A stretch of 64,000 nt of DNA from Takakia lepidozioides (GCA_030704615.1 CM060731.1:27342001-27406000); one strand, 5' to 3'; positions 44,100 to 57,959 are shown, counted from the first letter of the stretch. Notes: a model not told the origin generated them from the sequence alone. Program-made: numbers and translations.

Positions 44100-47000
44100 G
44101 TCCACATACCACATTGCATAGTTGATGCTACCCATGTGTTATATCCCGCTGCAATAGAGTATCGACCTCGTTGAAACTCATAGTGGTCTGGTGAATGAAG
44201 TTGTCACGTTTGGGATCGCAAACCATCCTCTTCAAAAATATGAAATACGAATGTTTGCAGGGTATGAATTTACCTCTCTTGCCCAAACTGGTTGATAGCA
44301 TATTCACAAAATCAGGACATGTGCAATTGGGAAATTGGAAACCGTGATGTCGTAGGTCCTGTCATGAACAGCAGATGTGGAAGTGATGATTGTGAATACC
44401 CGACCATATCTTGGATCGGGCACTTCCGTGGTGCTTCCAACACGAGCTTGGAGCATTCTTGCGGACTCCACTTTGCCAAAGTATTCAGTGGTTGGAAGGA
44501 AACGCCGAACGAGCTTTCCATCTCGTTTGGTTGGCCACAAGTCAGGATTTGCCGGGGGGACCCGGGCGGACGAAGAAGTAGTAGCACACGCATGGAGTTG
44601 GGGTTGTCTCGCAAGGGAAAAGTCTGCCTCCTCCAGCATTTCAATCTCCTGAAATCTGAGATGTGTTCCCACCTTCACGGGCCAAACGGTTGGAGGAGAT
44701 GGCTTCATCACTACGGAAGGACGCACAGTTCCATGCACACATCTGGCACAATCATCTGCGCAGAACCAGAACTTGTGGTTCTTGGCTTCTAGTTGACCGT
44801 ATGGACGCATCAAACCCGTGAAAGTCGGAGCAGGAGTTCGGGCACCACCTCTGGATATAGATGAAGTGCACTTCTCGAAATTAGTTGCCCTGATCGCTGT
44901 ACATTTCATACGAGACCCTTCACTTGTGCGTTCTATGTGCTAAACGTGGTCGGGGCATGCGGACTCAAGCACATCAAGGGGGTTGTTTCTCTCCTGCACC
45001 ATTTCAGTGGCACTGTTTGATGCTGGAGCTTGCCGTCGTGTTGGAGGTTCCTCCAGAATGGAAGTTCCGGACATGGAGCTGTCATGCAGGGGAACACGAG
45101 GCTTCGAGAAGTTATCACGGTCTGCCCTGTGCGAATCGGAATCCGAACCAGGTGGAGTGTTCAATTTCCTCTTATAGGAGCTGAATCTTTCCTCCCCTTC
45201 AAGATGTGGAGCTCTAGAAACAAGTGGCGTTCCCTGGGCATACATGCTTACCGCCCGTGCTATCTTGATTGGATCCCCAGATCTGTTTGCAGCACACAAC
45301 ATCAACTCCCATTTGTCCGGACCCTTGCCACCAACCCCACCTCGCAAGAAATCACGGTATCGGGTTTGTTGTTGCAAGGCACGTATCAAATCATCTGTTG
45401 TTGCCACATACAAATCTCGACCTCGTTTCCCAGACTGCCGCAACCATGCGTTGTGCACAGTTTCTGCCAAATTGCAAGATGGCATGTCCGTCATTTCCTC
45501 AATGGACATGTTCTGCAAAGTGGAGAACCACACTTCAAAACAGTGAACAAGAAACAACATAAAGAAAGCGAGGAGACAATAAAATGGAAAGTAAATGTAT
45601 GAATAAAGCAAGAAATATAAGCCTCGTACCACTGCCATGGCTGATCCCCACTGTCTATACCGGAAGTGCCAAAACGCCAGCCAATCTTCCAATGCTCTCA
45701 TACTCTCAAGTGATGCAGCTCAGAAGAGAACCACCAGGCACGAATTGTCTGGAACAAAGAGTCCGCCTCCTTCATTGTTCTAGCATCTTTGTACTCTTTG
45801 CACAATTTACGGTGCTGAGTCTGCATCTCTGGTTTGATGTCCGACTTTGTATGTTTTTCCAGAGATTGTGTCCAATGGAATAGACATGTACGCTCTCTTC
45901 CTCGCATTGGCACTTTTGGGTCGCCCGATCCGAAGACAATACGAACAGCATTGAAATTTGCTTGAGCATTATCCGCTATGAAACCTGCAAAATTTGGAGA
46001 TGGCACCCCATGGCAGCCCATGACACGTATCAGGGAATTCCACATGAGCTTCTGGGATTCTGTATCCTCGGATTGCATGTCACAAACTGCAATTGTCATA
46101 ACTCGTTGGTACACTGGATCGTAGACATGACAAGCCATTGTCGTCCAATCCTTCACTCGTTTCACATGATCAAACATAAGAAAACAGTTCTGCAAGTCCC
46201 CAGTCTTCTGCATCCGCTTCACGAGGCTAACCCCACTGCCCTCCCCAACAGTCGACATTTTGAAAAGAAAAACTTTGATGGCACCTTGACCTGGGAATAC
46301 ATTGTCCTGGATGTAATCGTACTTGCTCACTCGTTTCAACTCCAAAATGTTGTCTATGTAGCCTCTGATACCAGAGCCCATTCTTAATGCATTGATCTGA
46401 TGCCGAATGTTAGGTGAACTCAAAGTGGAGAAATGATCCATGACCAGGTCCAATGCTGCACCGTCAAGTTTAGTCCCCACAGAATCCCCTTCACTCAAAA
46501 TATGGCTTTCCAAGAAGGACTTGCTTGCGCCAAGAGCAATTGCAGATGTTGTTGCGGATGGGTTTCTCCCGAACTCCTGTTTAATCAACCTCGATACTGT
46601 CTCAACACTCTCCCTGTAATCCCCTTCGAGACAGGATGGTTATGGAATCCGAAATGCACACAAGCTCTTGTCATTGTTTTCAAACGGTGGACAGCATAGT
46701 ACATTCTTGCTCCGCAGAGCGCCAAGCAGGATGACACAAGTTTGCAGAATTTGCAGACGAAAGTGTTTGCCGGTGGTGGGGCAGTTCCCAGGCTGAAATG
46801 GATTTTCCGCCAGACCCTCCCATTCGCTTTGATTATGAACCCCAGACTGAAGAAAGTGTCTGCAATTCAAATTATCACACCTAAGGTTTCCATTGCAAAC
46901 TATTCTCCTGAAAACAAGCTTGTCATCATTCTGAATATTGGATGTTTTTGTTCTGCACCACGGGTGCCCATCGTGTTTCTTGTCCATTCCATGCATCATG

Positions 47001-47641
47001 ATTGTTACACCTCCAACTCGCGGAGGAGGAGGCAGCTCGAATAGGATATCGCCATCAAAAGTCTCTGGCAAGAACTTCACAAGCACCTGCTTCAAAGATT
47101 CCCAATCAATTCCTCGCAACTCACTTTTGAATCCAGCCATTCCTCCCATCGCCCGTAGTTTTGGAATGACACTACAAATCTCTTCTTCATCAGCTTCTCC
47201 AACCACAGTAGGAAGGACTGGATTTGGAATTTCACTTATGTCATCATCGGACGAATCCGAAAGCTCAACGATTGGAGTGGAGAACGTCTGTTCTTTTTTC
47301 ACCACCACCTCCCTCTTGTCTTCAACGACCGAAGCAGCAGTCCCGGGCGTCACATATGATCCAAGGGACTTTCGCCGAGGCTCTCCAAGTACTCTGTATC
47401 GACCAGGGCGCACTCTCCACTGGCTGACATGAGCCGTCTCATCACGGTTTTGGAAAGAGTATTTCAACAACTTCCCTTTCAAATCGTACACCTCTTTCTC
47501 CAAAAAGATGGAGCCATTTTGAAGCTAAAAACGGGTAGCCAAGACATGTTCCAAAACAATTGCAAATCCATTGTCAAGGACTTCCTGGGAGAACGACACT
47601 GGTTTGTCGTCAGAGAAGAACTCCGCTTCAGAGGAAGCCAT
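44100..47641 (-). pseudogene. MULE-like transposase gene with SWIM zinc finger, decayed
   Basis: The ATG at 47639-47641 opens MASSEAEFFSDDKPVSF; TAG at 47525-47527 interrupts it. Then come an acidic region, GHPWCRTKTSNIQNDDK, CNGNLRCDNLNCRHF, a Cys-rich FVCKFCK..SSC..LCGARMYY segment and TRACVHFGFHNHPVSKG. The core (46588-45698) has WTTMACHVYDPVYQRVMTIA, FAGFIADNAQANFNAVRIVF and ERTCLFHWTQSLEKH, the Asp-rich and C-x-x-H pattern of MULE/DDE transposases. Then ALEDWLAFWHFRYRQWG, an intron (about 45510-45625) and a C-terminal region ending in a SWIM finger, NCTCPDF...GKFIPCKHSYF (44180-44330). At least five single-base frameshifts (near 46765, 46690, 46625, 45715, 44325) and two stops kill it. 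A similar family is common in bryophytes and charophytes as unannotated proteins. Confidence 0.65.
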
Positions 47642-48501
47642 CTTCCTTCCTCGCGTACGTTGATACCTTGCTATCGCAGACCTTCAGTGTAAATCGGTTT
47701 ACTGATGTCTCCAGAACACAGTTGAAGAATGAGCAGAGAATATGGCGGAGGAAGCTCAGACGACGACTGTGCGTATTCTGTTATTCCTTCCAGATATGCA
47801 GCCGTCCATTTTAATTACTTTTTTTGTGGGCCCTGTGGTCAGAGTATCCCTAGGAGCAATGTCGGCAGCTGTTAAAACCGTTAATCAGAACCTCATCAAT
47901 AAACACAATAACAAGCCGACTTCCTGGAAGCATGCCACAGGATCTGAGGGTGGGATTGCAGATTGAGTAAATGCATCTTTTACTACTACCAATGATCATG
48001 CGCACTGGAAAGTTCAAAATGTGAAACGAACGTGGGGTTGGCTAACAAGGATGAACGTGTATGATATCCCAAAATTTGTCATCAAACTCTCGTTCATTTA
48101 CATATATTTGTCTAAGACTGTGTGCCAAGATTTCTGGGATTCGCTGTTATTTTTAAATATTGAAACCGTTCTAATAAAGAACACGTCGTTTATTTTGGGC
48201 GACACACGTCAGACATCGATAACTATATTGAATACGAACAGCTGTGCACTAATTGCTGGCATGTGCACTAATAAGGGAATGACTATGTGTAACGGTCACG
48301 CGAGAGGGAATCCGATGCTTCTAGAGACAAGCCACAACGCACGCAATCCCGCAAGAAATCGGGAGTCACTTCGTTTTTCTACTTTTCGCGCTTAGAGGGA
48401 GAGTGGTAGTCAAGCTGGAGAGGGTTCCTTCTACAATACGAAAGAGAAGAAAGTTTCTTTATTTTACTTCCCTTAGAGAGAGACGCAGAGCAAGAGAGCA
48501 A
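47642..48501. other. Intergenic region between the divergent MULE-like gene and methyltransferase copy 2
   Basis: 47642-48245 has no recognised feature; short frames only. From 48246 the sequence matches window bases 1-257, so the left breakpoint of the duplication is at or left of 48246. Confidence 0.5.
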
Positions 48502-48839
48502 ATGACGAGGCGTCGTTTGTTGGAGAACACAGGGCCAAGGCAGCAGGTGAACGCGGAGACTGATTCACAAAAGCAGACCGAGACTGAGGCAGCGACTGTG
48601 ACACAGTCGGCGATAACAGTGCGCGTTGGAAACCAGCCTGTGGATGCAGAGATGACTCGTAGGGAAACTGAAAGAGGTGGAAGTACGGGGAATGCTGAAC
48701 CGGGAGAAGGTCCAGAAACCCTAGAGCAGACAAAAATTCTAGCAGATGTGAGAGGGAAGAGGAAAGCTGCAGAAGGGGATCCAATTTCAAAACCTAAGAA
48801 GGTGCCAGTAAGTTTTCTCTAACTGGAATGTCCCAGAAA

Positions 48840-49605
48840 GGGATTGTCGCTACCGACCATCACCATGAAACAACGGTGATTTGCTTTCTACTCCTCTGTT
48901 AAGGGTTTTCCGCACAATGAGTGAGTGACTGACGGTACCGTCATTCACTGTTGTTTAGAACATACAGTCTGTCTGATTGCCTTTCAAGCAGTCATTCTTC
49001 TTCCCTTCTTAAGCAGAAACATGTGATTGAAGTCTACTGAATTGCGAGCGTCGTTAACGCCATTCGATTCTCCTCATGATATGTGTGTTTGAAGAGAGAG
49101 TGAGGGTCGGCATATTCAGTCATATTGTTTTGCAATGCATTTTCTTTGTTTGAGGTTGAACAGATAGAGAAGTGGAAAGGCGGTACCGCCAATCAAAGAT
49201 TTGAAGACCATACTGTAGATTCAGGTAGAATATCGATTGGAAAGTACTCTCGACATAGACAAGAAACAGTGAATGCTTGCAACGTTCATCACAATGGAGT
49301 CAATCTCAATAATCTGCACTTATTGTCCGCCCTAAACTATACTGAGTGTCGTTGTCGCCAATCACTTACACATATATGTCATTGCACAACACTGATCCGG
49401 CAGGTCCCACTCTTTTGTGATTGTCGTTAACGCCGTTCGCTCTTGCTCAAAACCTTTCTGTTCCTGTGTCCCTAGAATCATAGTGTTTTGTTTTGAATTC
49501 GGTAGGATCAGCTTTGCTTGTGTAGATGGTTTTGAATTTGTTTCACACCATTCATTGTGATTTGAGACGAGACAGAGTGATGGTCGTTACCGCCGTTCAC
49601 TATTT
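48840..49605. repeat. Degenerate palindromic motifs in intron 1, copy 2
   Basis: Motifs such as GACGGTACCGTCATTCAC (about 48932), GCGTCGTTAACGCCATTCG (about 49047), GGCGGTACCGCCAATC (about 49179), GTCGTTGTCGCCAATCAC and GTCGTTAACGCCGTTCG match the intron 1 set of copy 1. Two of these are present only here. Confidence 0.6.
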
Positions 49606-51473
49606 GCACATTACTCAGTCAGATTTGAATGGCATCGTGCAGAAAACTGTGAGGTCCAAGCCTACAGGATCAGAGGGGAAAGGATCTGGAGATGGGGACG
49701 AGTCTGGAAAAAGTTCAGAGAATAGCGATGAAGCAGATGAATCTGAAGTGCACTACCTTGACAAGGTGAAAGAACTCATGTCATTCCAGAAGGTAAACTC
49801 TCAGGAGGTTATAAGGGACATGCTCGTATCTGGAGGGCGTCTGGACATCCCTCTATGCCGGATGATGTCTATGTCTGTTGTGCGTCCACCTCTTTCCCAT
49901 GACATAACAAAATTGGAGAGTGATTTCGTGCATGGATACAGACTTGGTGCATAAGTTTTTTATGTGTCACTGACGGATACAAATGTGAAAAACACATTAG
50001 TGTCTCCAGAGATCAGTGATACCTGGGATGAGTGCTGGAAAGATGCTAATGAGGAGTTCAAGCTGGGCCTCATGATGGGAAAGAACACCCAGCAATTCTG
50101 CAACCACATGTTCTACGTCTGGGACGGCAACCACCGATTGCTGGCATGGATGGGATACATTCAGAAACATCATGCGAAAGACAAAGACAAGCATGTTGCT
50201 GTGGAGGCAATGGTTTTGGATCCTGGAAAGGACATCGCTAGGCTTCTTACAGCTATGCACGACGTGAACAAGTAAGTCATCCTAGAGACTTCATTCCCTC
50301 TGTAGTGTCTTGTTAATCCCAAAAAAACAGTGTTAATGAATGCAATGTTTCCAATGTTTTTGCAGATCGACAGAGAAATCGCATGTGACAACAAGCTTGG
50401 TCCACACACTATTCTGAATTCAGAGGATAGGTCTGATGAAGCTGGATGATTTTCGGACAGTACTCCACCCCAATATAATCAAGAAGTGCGAAACAGGAAG
50501 AGTTGCAGGCACTTGGTATTCTTTGACTCGAGAGGCGTTTCTGGAGTACATGTATGCGGTAAGCCCGAGTCTGTACTCAGTTTACTTTTCGAATACATGT
50601 TTGTAGTTCCTTCGATGCTAATCACTATTTGAATCAATGCAGCAAGAACTAGCAGAGGCAGTCGAGAAGGGAAAATCCGAATATTACCGCACTACACCAG
50701 AGGAACTAAGGACATCAAAGGGTGTGGAAGCAGCAATAAAGAAGGAGTCTGAAATGCGAAGAACCAAATTGATGTCCGCCTTCGGAAAGCAGCTTAGAAT
50801 AGTAGATCCTGGACTTGGTTCTGAGTTCCTTCAGTAGATCAAATCTCACTATGACAAGCATGTGCATCCGGAGATGCAGCAGGAGAAATTGCACCGGCTG
50901 GCCATATCCATGGTCGACCCACAAACAAAAATAAGGTGGCTGGAGATATGGAACTCAGATCAGACAGTAAATGACTTGAATCAGTTCCCAAAGAGCACCA
51001 TACAGCTTGACACAAAGGTGGAAGGAATCAGTGATTTGGTGTTTGATAACTGGCTCCACAAGGCTACATTTTGGAGTCAGGTGTGTATTCAAATAAGCCA
51101 TTTTTTTTTCTTCAATTATGTGATGAATATCTTATTTGCAATACTGACAAATATACAATTTGCAGCTCGAAAAGCGCACCGTCATTGTGTTGGATCAGAC
51201 TTTGAAGGACTTGAACATTTCGATTGTTTCCCCTCCCCAAATGTCATTGGAGGCATACATAAGGAAGTGGAGAGGTCTCACCTGGAGATCTGTTTTTTCC
51301 GGGAGTTCTCCAAAGATGGTAACATTTTACGGTCCAACGACTTTGACAGTCAGGTTGGAGGAGAGTGGGCCATGATGCGAGTTGTGTACAGGTGCAATAT
51401 CATACTGGAAACTCTACTGCACTTTCTGGGAAATAATTAGGCTTCATAAGGATTGTAATCATAGATCCAAATT

Positions 51474-52244
51474 GAATGTCGTTGACGACATTCACTTCTT
51501 TGTCTAAGTCATTCTTAAGCGAGAATTTGAATTCACCTGGATTAGGAGCTTAGGGTGTATTTATAGTGTCCCTGATTAGAATTGATAATGTCCCTGAATG
51601 GCGTTGACGACATTCACATCCAGAGTTGTTAAGAGGTCCTCAGAGATATGTAAGTTTTTGTAATGTCCATAGAGTTTACAGTGAGGGTTCCTCACTCCAG
51701 TTTGCTGAATGTCAATGCAGACATTCAGTTGTTCTGCAATGCTTTTGCCTCTTGCAAGAAATCTTGAGGCTTGATTAGCTGTGTTATCAGAGATCCAAAG
51801 TGAATGTCGTTGACGACATTCACTTCTATGTCTGTGTCATTCACCAGCGACAATTTGAATTTACATGGATTAGGAGCTTAGGGTGTATTTATTGGTTCCC
51901 TGTTCGGAATTTTGTGAATGGCGTTGACACCATTCACATCCAGTGTTATTATGAGGTCCTCAGTGTTATGTATGTTTTGAATGTCCATTGAGTTTTTAGG
52001 GAGGGTTCCTTATTCGAGTTTCTGAATGTCGTTGCCGACATTTAGTTTCCATCCAATGATTTTGCCTCTTTTGAGAAATCATTAGGCTTGATTAGCAGTA
52101 TATTCACAAATCCAAAGTGAATGACGTTGACGACATTCACTTCTATGTCTGTGTCATTCCAAAGCGAGAGTTTGCATTCACGTGGATTAGGGTGTATTTG
52201 CAGTATCATTGAATGGAATTTTTGGAATGGCGTTGACGACATTC
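51474..52244. repeat. Array of eight 20-bp palindromes in intron 5, copy 2
   Basis: Units start at 51474, 51597, 51707, 51802, 51916, 52024, 52119 and 52225, spaced 95-123 bp. The unit at 52024 (GAATGTCGTTGCCGACATTT) is missing from copy 1, explaining that copy's single 160-bp gap. Most units are perfect or one-mismatch palindromes, although the flanking intron has drifted. Confidence 0.85.
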
Positions 52245-53400
52245 ACATCCAGAGCTGTCGCGTGGTCCTGAGAGCTCCTTGAAGTAGTTCTCAGAGCCAT
52301 TTCATTCCTTGTTTTTTTCATTCTGTGCTACTTGCATCTTACTCACTTCGCGCTTTGGTGGGTTGGGATTTATCTCCTGTTTAACAGGTACACGAAATAT
52401 GTGCTTATGGAAGGAAATCACCTGAGCGGTATTCCAGACTATCTTGACATGTGGTCAGACCTAGCAAACGATCCAACCATGTATACTGCAGGGATATTGA
52501 AGGACTGGAGTCCTTCTCACTTCAGAGACTGTGGCTGGTACCTTGACTGCCCACCGGAGCACACGACCTTTCAAGAACAACACATGAAATATTTGAACAA
52601 TAATGCTGAGATGATGGCGCCTCTGACTGACGAGCAGTACCAAAGAAACATAGCAACATTGGCTGCCAAGGAGCCTGATGCTCAGGGAACGCCGCAGAAG
52701 GGAAAGAAGGCGGGCCGCAAACCAAAAGACAAGGCTCCTGATGTCATAGCCATCTCACCAGCAAAGCCAAAGGACAAAGACAAGTCCAAAGAGAAAGAGA
52801 AAGAAAAGGACAAGGGGAAGGAGAAAGAAAAGGAGATGGAGAAGGAAAAGGAGAGTGGGCAGGACTTCACTGCTGGAAGATATACCCACACAGTTCAGTG
52901 CGTGTTCGATGCCAAGCCACACCCTTCCCATTCTGATTCGGCAGGAGAGATTAAAATTGTCAATGAGGGTTGGCTGGTGATGATGCAGAGTCAAAAGAGA
53001 GGATACATTGGGGTGCCTTCGCCTACCTGGGACAACATAATCTCATTCCTCAATCTGGTGAGAATTCCAGTTTTTTTCCTTTTTCTCTGAAAGTTTCATT
53101 GGCAGTATTTCAGTCTGGTTCTTTGAAAACATTCTTGCCATCGTTCTTAAAATAAACATGTCTGTTGCAGGTGAGCACTGGTCCCACCTTCGTGTGCGAT
53201 GTGCAGAAAACATATGCGGCTGACATTGTCATTCTCGACATCCCGGATGGCCAGGCTGTGCCAGAAGTTCTTCCAAAGGGCAAGACGCCAGGCTGGAACA
53301 AATTCGAGGACAACTACTGGAGTTGGGTGTTCGGGTTCTGTAATAATTTCCTCTCTGATGCAGGGACACTTCTGCTTTTTCAGTCATATGACAAAGATAG

Positions 53401-53904
53401 TCATCGGGCATTGGCATCATATTGGAAGTCTTCAGGGTTTGAAGTTTTGCGCACATGGAATTGTGTGAACAACCTCTACCTTGTGAAAGGGGGTTTCCTG
53501 GTCAGCTGGTATGACGTCTCCCTTCTGCTTGTGCTTTCATGATGAGTTTCAATGTTCTCTGCAGCTCCACTCTAGAAGAATCTGTCATGATCGACACCGA
53601 TCATCACCGATTCGTGATAAAAATGACTGTTTTATGCCTGAGTTCTGAATAGTCGTCGGGCATTGGCATCATACCTCAAGTCTTCAGGGTTTGAAGTTTT
53701 GCGCACATGGAATTGTGTGAACAGCCTCTACCTTGTGAAAGGGGGTTTCCCTGGTCAGCTGGTATGTCGTCTCCCTTCTGCTTGTGCTTTCATGATGAGT
53801 TTCAATGTTCTCTGCAGCTCCACTCTAGTAGAATGTGTTATGATCGACACCGATCATCACCGATTCATGATTTTTTTGTGTCTGAGTTCTGAATAGCCGA
53901 TGTA
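53401..53904 (+). repeat. 252-bp tandem duplication over the exon 7 end, copy 2
   Basis: 53401-53652 and 53653-53904 both run from cgggcattggcatcat through the exon 7 donor to the ctgagttctgaatag phrase. Copy 1 has a single version. The second unit resembles copy 1 more closely (CCTCAAG, GGTTTCCCTGG) than the first does. Confidence 0.85.
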
Positions 53905-54429
53905 CACACTTCCACTATAGATTGTGTTTACCACACTAACCTGCTATCTTTGGCAAACAAGGATGTTCGAGGCGATCTGCCTGCGGAGGATTCGCACCTC
54001 AAAGACACCATCACTACAACAAATTGTGGCTTTTACGTCTCTGTGTTATGACTGCAAATGCAGTCATGGAAGCCATTTACGACTTCCTGACTCTGCAGAC
54101 GTAAAGACCTAGTCAGTTGTGACATGGCAGATATGACTCTCCAGGCTGGCTGTCACGTGGTGCTAGAGCAGCTGTGGGGGTAGTCATACACGCTGGCATT
54201 ACTGAATGACTGAACAGGTCCATGTCAGCCGCTGTGTAATAGAGACACGTGCTCTCTACAGAACACGCCACGTGTCAGACTGCGACGCCATCCGACTGCA
54301 GAGGAGGGAATCAGACGTCAGCATGTGTCGCATCGTGATTTTGACACGTGGTTCCTCATGTCAATTGACACGCGTCGCTGTTGGGGGTTGTAGATTTACT
54401 TTATTGTTATTATAATTACTAAAATAATT

Positions 54430-57400
54430 ATTATAATTATTTGTTATTATAATTATTAATACTGACCAACATGGGACAGTGGCACATTATTAAATAACGA
54501 AATTTTGAAATTATATCTTAGATAAAATATTTATTCGCTCAGATACCAAAACACACCCTTACGGGGAAGGAGAGTTTGCCTTAGTGCCTGTGCTGAATTG
54601 CATCTGCTACTGTTACCTGTTTATGGATACTTTTTTATTGTCACTTTGGCAGTATCATATCAAAGTCACTCCAAACTATCTACCATCTACCCATGACCAT
54701 CTACCCATGCAGGTTTCTTGTAGCTATCCTTCCACTGGGAATCATCGGTAATCTGGAGCTTGAAATCCGGCTTTCTTGGATGATCTGGCCCCACACTCTA
54801 TCCCTGCTCCTTCAGCTATCCATGCCTCTGCATAGATCATGCATATATCTTTGCATTGCTATTAGCAGCTGATAATGACAGCCTACATTTGTTCCAGCAA
54901 ACACCCAACTCAACTTACCACACAAGTTCCTATTCTCAATTGCATCTGTTACTCTCTGTAATCCAACAGGCATTTACCTTTTTGCCTCGGTTGTCCCACC
55001 ATTGACTGGGGTCAGAAAAGTATTCATTCCACAGCTTCCCCTCATCTCCGTTAACTGTTTTTCGATACTTTCCTGTTGTCACATTGGCAATATCATGTCA
55101 AAGTCACTCCAAACTAGATTCACTCAATCAGCTAACTTGCAGACATTGAAATTTAGGGCCGGTTCTGATAAGATGAAAAAACAGGGTGAAATGTGTTGAA
55201 GAAGGTGCCTTTATTAGCAGTGCTTGATTTTATCAATTGTGCCGCTACTCTTGCGGCTTCCAGTTCACCATCTACCCATGCAGGTTTCTTATAGCTAAAT
55301 CCACAGGTAATCATAGGTAATCATGTGCTTGAAATCTGGCCCTCTTGGATGAATCTGGACCCATACTCTATCCCTGCTCTTTCAGCTATCACTGCTTCTG
55401 CACAAATCATGCATACTTCCTTGCCTTGCAGCTTCTAATGGCAGCCTACATTTGTTCTAGGAAACACCCAACTCAGCTTATCACACTAGTTCCTATGTTG
55501 AATTGCGTCTGCCCTCTATAATCTAACAGGCATTAACCTTTTTCCCTCGGTTGTCCCACCATTCCACAACTTCTCCTCGTCTCTGTGACCTGTTTCTGGA
55601 TACTTTCCTGTTGTCACATTGGCATCATGTCAAAGTTCAGATCGACATCTAGTACAATTCCACCACGAACCTCTTTGCTATTTTGCAGGGCTGCCAGGCT
55701 TGCACACATGTTGCAAATGTAACAAACGCGATGTGGTTGCGCTGCAGTATCCCTTCCCACACCACTTGCTCATAGACCTCTCCAAAGGGCCTCCATCCCG
55801 TGCCGCTGTTGTGCATATCCTGGGATCATCATCCTCCATGCACCCCAATTTGGCATACAAGTCCACAAGGGCATAGTTCAGAACAACATTTGTTTAATTC
55901 CAGCTTGGACGATCAACATCACAAACCCCGTCTTCACTCATTGCCTACTCTAGGTAAGTGCAATTATGGGCTAGGCTGGTACCACATCTCATTCAGCCAT
56001 ATTATCAAAACAACCCTGCAACCTTGGCTGACATATATGTACACCAGGGGAATGTTCAGAATGACATCAGGTACAATTCCAGCTTTGATGATGTCACCAT
56101 GAACCTCTTGGCCCCTTCCCAGGGCTGCTAGGCTCGCATATGCATATTAACAAACACAAATGAACATGACCTGGTTTGGCTTCATCCTTTCCCACATCAT
56201 TTGTTCTTAGGTTTCCAAAGCCTTACTCCCACACCTATGCTACACACACCTTACAATCATGGCAGTCCACAACACCACATCTCATTTAGCCATGTTGTCG
56301 AACTCTCCCTTTGCATCAGGCTTGCTGCACCCACATTTGGCATACATGTCCACTAGGGCAGTGGTCAGAATGACAACTAGTACAGTTTCAGCTTTCACGA
56401 TGGCACATGGCCAAGAGATATCCCAATATCCCGCTACCAATGGGTTCAATGCATACTCTTGTCACATTGGCAGTATCATGTCAAAGTCACTCCAACTAGA
56501 TTCACTCAACCAGCTAACTTGCAGAATTGAACATGAAAATTTAGGGCCGATTCTGATAAGAGGGGAAAATAGGGTGAAATGTGTTTCAGAAGGTGCCTTC
56601 ATTAGCAGTGCTTGATTGTATCAATTGTGCTGCTGCTGTTGCGGCTTCCAATTGACCATCTACCCATGCAGGTTTCTTGTATCTATCCTTCCACATGGAA
56701 TCATAGATAATCTGGAGCTTGAAATCTGGCCCTCTTCCACACTCTATCCATGCTCCTTTTGCTATCTATGCCTCTGCACAAAATCATGCATACAACAATC
56801 ATTCCAGCAAACACCCCCAACCCTACTTATCAATGAGCAACGAGCTAACTTACATAATTCAATATGCATCTCAAGGCCGAGTCTGATGAGAGGGCAAAAC
56901 AGGCTAAAATAGGTCGAAGAAGAACCCATAGAGGATTTGACCGACCATCAACCCAAAAGGACCTCTTGTGTGTGCTGCTTGTGTCTTGTAGTTAGGTAAT
57001 GTCGGATTGGTCTATGAGAACCAGCACGGTGCAGATGAGCAGGCAGAGATTGAAACACGGTCCTAAGACCAAGCTGACTCTCCCAAGAACCTTGAAACAT
57101 CAGGAAGAATACCAAATCATGGTACTAACAGGAGCCAACAGCCCACATTTGCAGGATGGACAAACTTCTTCACATCGTACATTAAGGAAAAGCCACACCT
57201 TGCCATTGCGGTTGTCGCACCATCGTGAAGGATCTTTAAAAATTCATGCCAACTCTGCTCCGTGCTGCAAATGAAGGGCCGAGTCTGATGAGAGGGCAAA
57301 ACAGGCTGAAATAGGTCGAAGAAGAAGGTGCCCTCACCACATTGTCCTCGACCTTGTGTCATGGCCCATGGAGGATTTGACTGACCATGAACCCAAGAAG

Positions 57401-57720
57401 ACCTCTTCAGTGTGCTGCTTGTTTCTGTAGTCAGGTAATGTCGGATTGGTCAGTGAGAACCACCACGGTGCAGCTGAGTGGGCAGAGATTGAAACACGGC
57501 CTGCTAAGACCAAGCTAACTCTCCCAAGAACCTTGTAAACATCAGGAAGAATACCAAATCATGGTACTAACAGGAGCCAACAACCCACATTTGCAGGATG
57601 GACAAACTTCTTCACATCGTACATTAAGAAAAAGCCCACCTTGCGATTGCGGTTGTCCCACCATCGTGAGGATCTTTTAGAAACTCATGCCAGCTCTGCT
57701 CCGTGCTGTAAAATCAGGGC
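54430..57720. repeat. Internally repeated segments in the CACTA element
   Basis: The phrase 'catctacccatgcaggtttctt' occurs at about 54698, 55270 and 56658. Around the last two is a longer shared block (gcagtgcttgattNtatcaattgtg). The phrase 'ggtactaacaggagccaac' with its neighbourhood occurs at about 57120 and 57560, and 'ccgagtctgatgagagggcaaaacaggct' at about 56878 and 57280. These are repeated captures or internal duplications. Confidence 0.75.
55660..56380 (-). pseudogene. PPR-protein gene fragments inside the CACTA element
   Basis: On the minus strand three degenerate copies of a pentatricopeptide-repeat segment can be read. The clearest runs from about 56375 to 56260: TTALVDMYAKCGC, then AKGEFDNMAK, a stop, and DVVLWTAMI. 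It matches the plant PLS-type consensus ALVDMYAKCG...ARKVFD.M..RDVVSWTAMI. A second has YALVDLYAKLG (about 55845-55875). A third keeps FDNMAE followed by a stop and DVV near 55985-56010. PPR proteins bind organellar RNA; these pieces are far too short and broken to work. They look like host exons picked up by the transposon. Confidence 0.7.
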
Positions 57721-57959
57721 CGAGCGGGTAGAGATTGAAACACGGCCTGCTAAGACGAAGCTGACTCTCCCAAGAACGGCGGGCTCCCAGCCGAAACCTC
57801 CTCGCACACATACCGTAGCGTTTCTAGGGTTGCTTGCTCCAAATGCGAAATCCAACTCGCCGCTCATGTTGATGGCTTTAAGTTCACGTAAACCAGGACT
57901 TTTTAACCCCCCCCCGCCTTCAGGCCAGACTTGACGATCAACCCGACATATCACCAACA

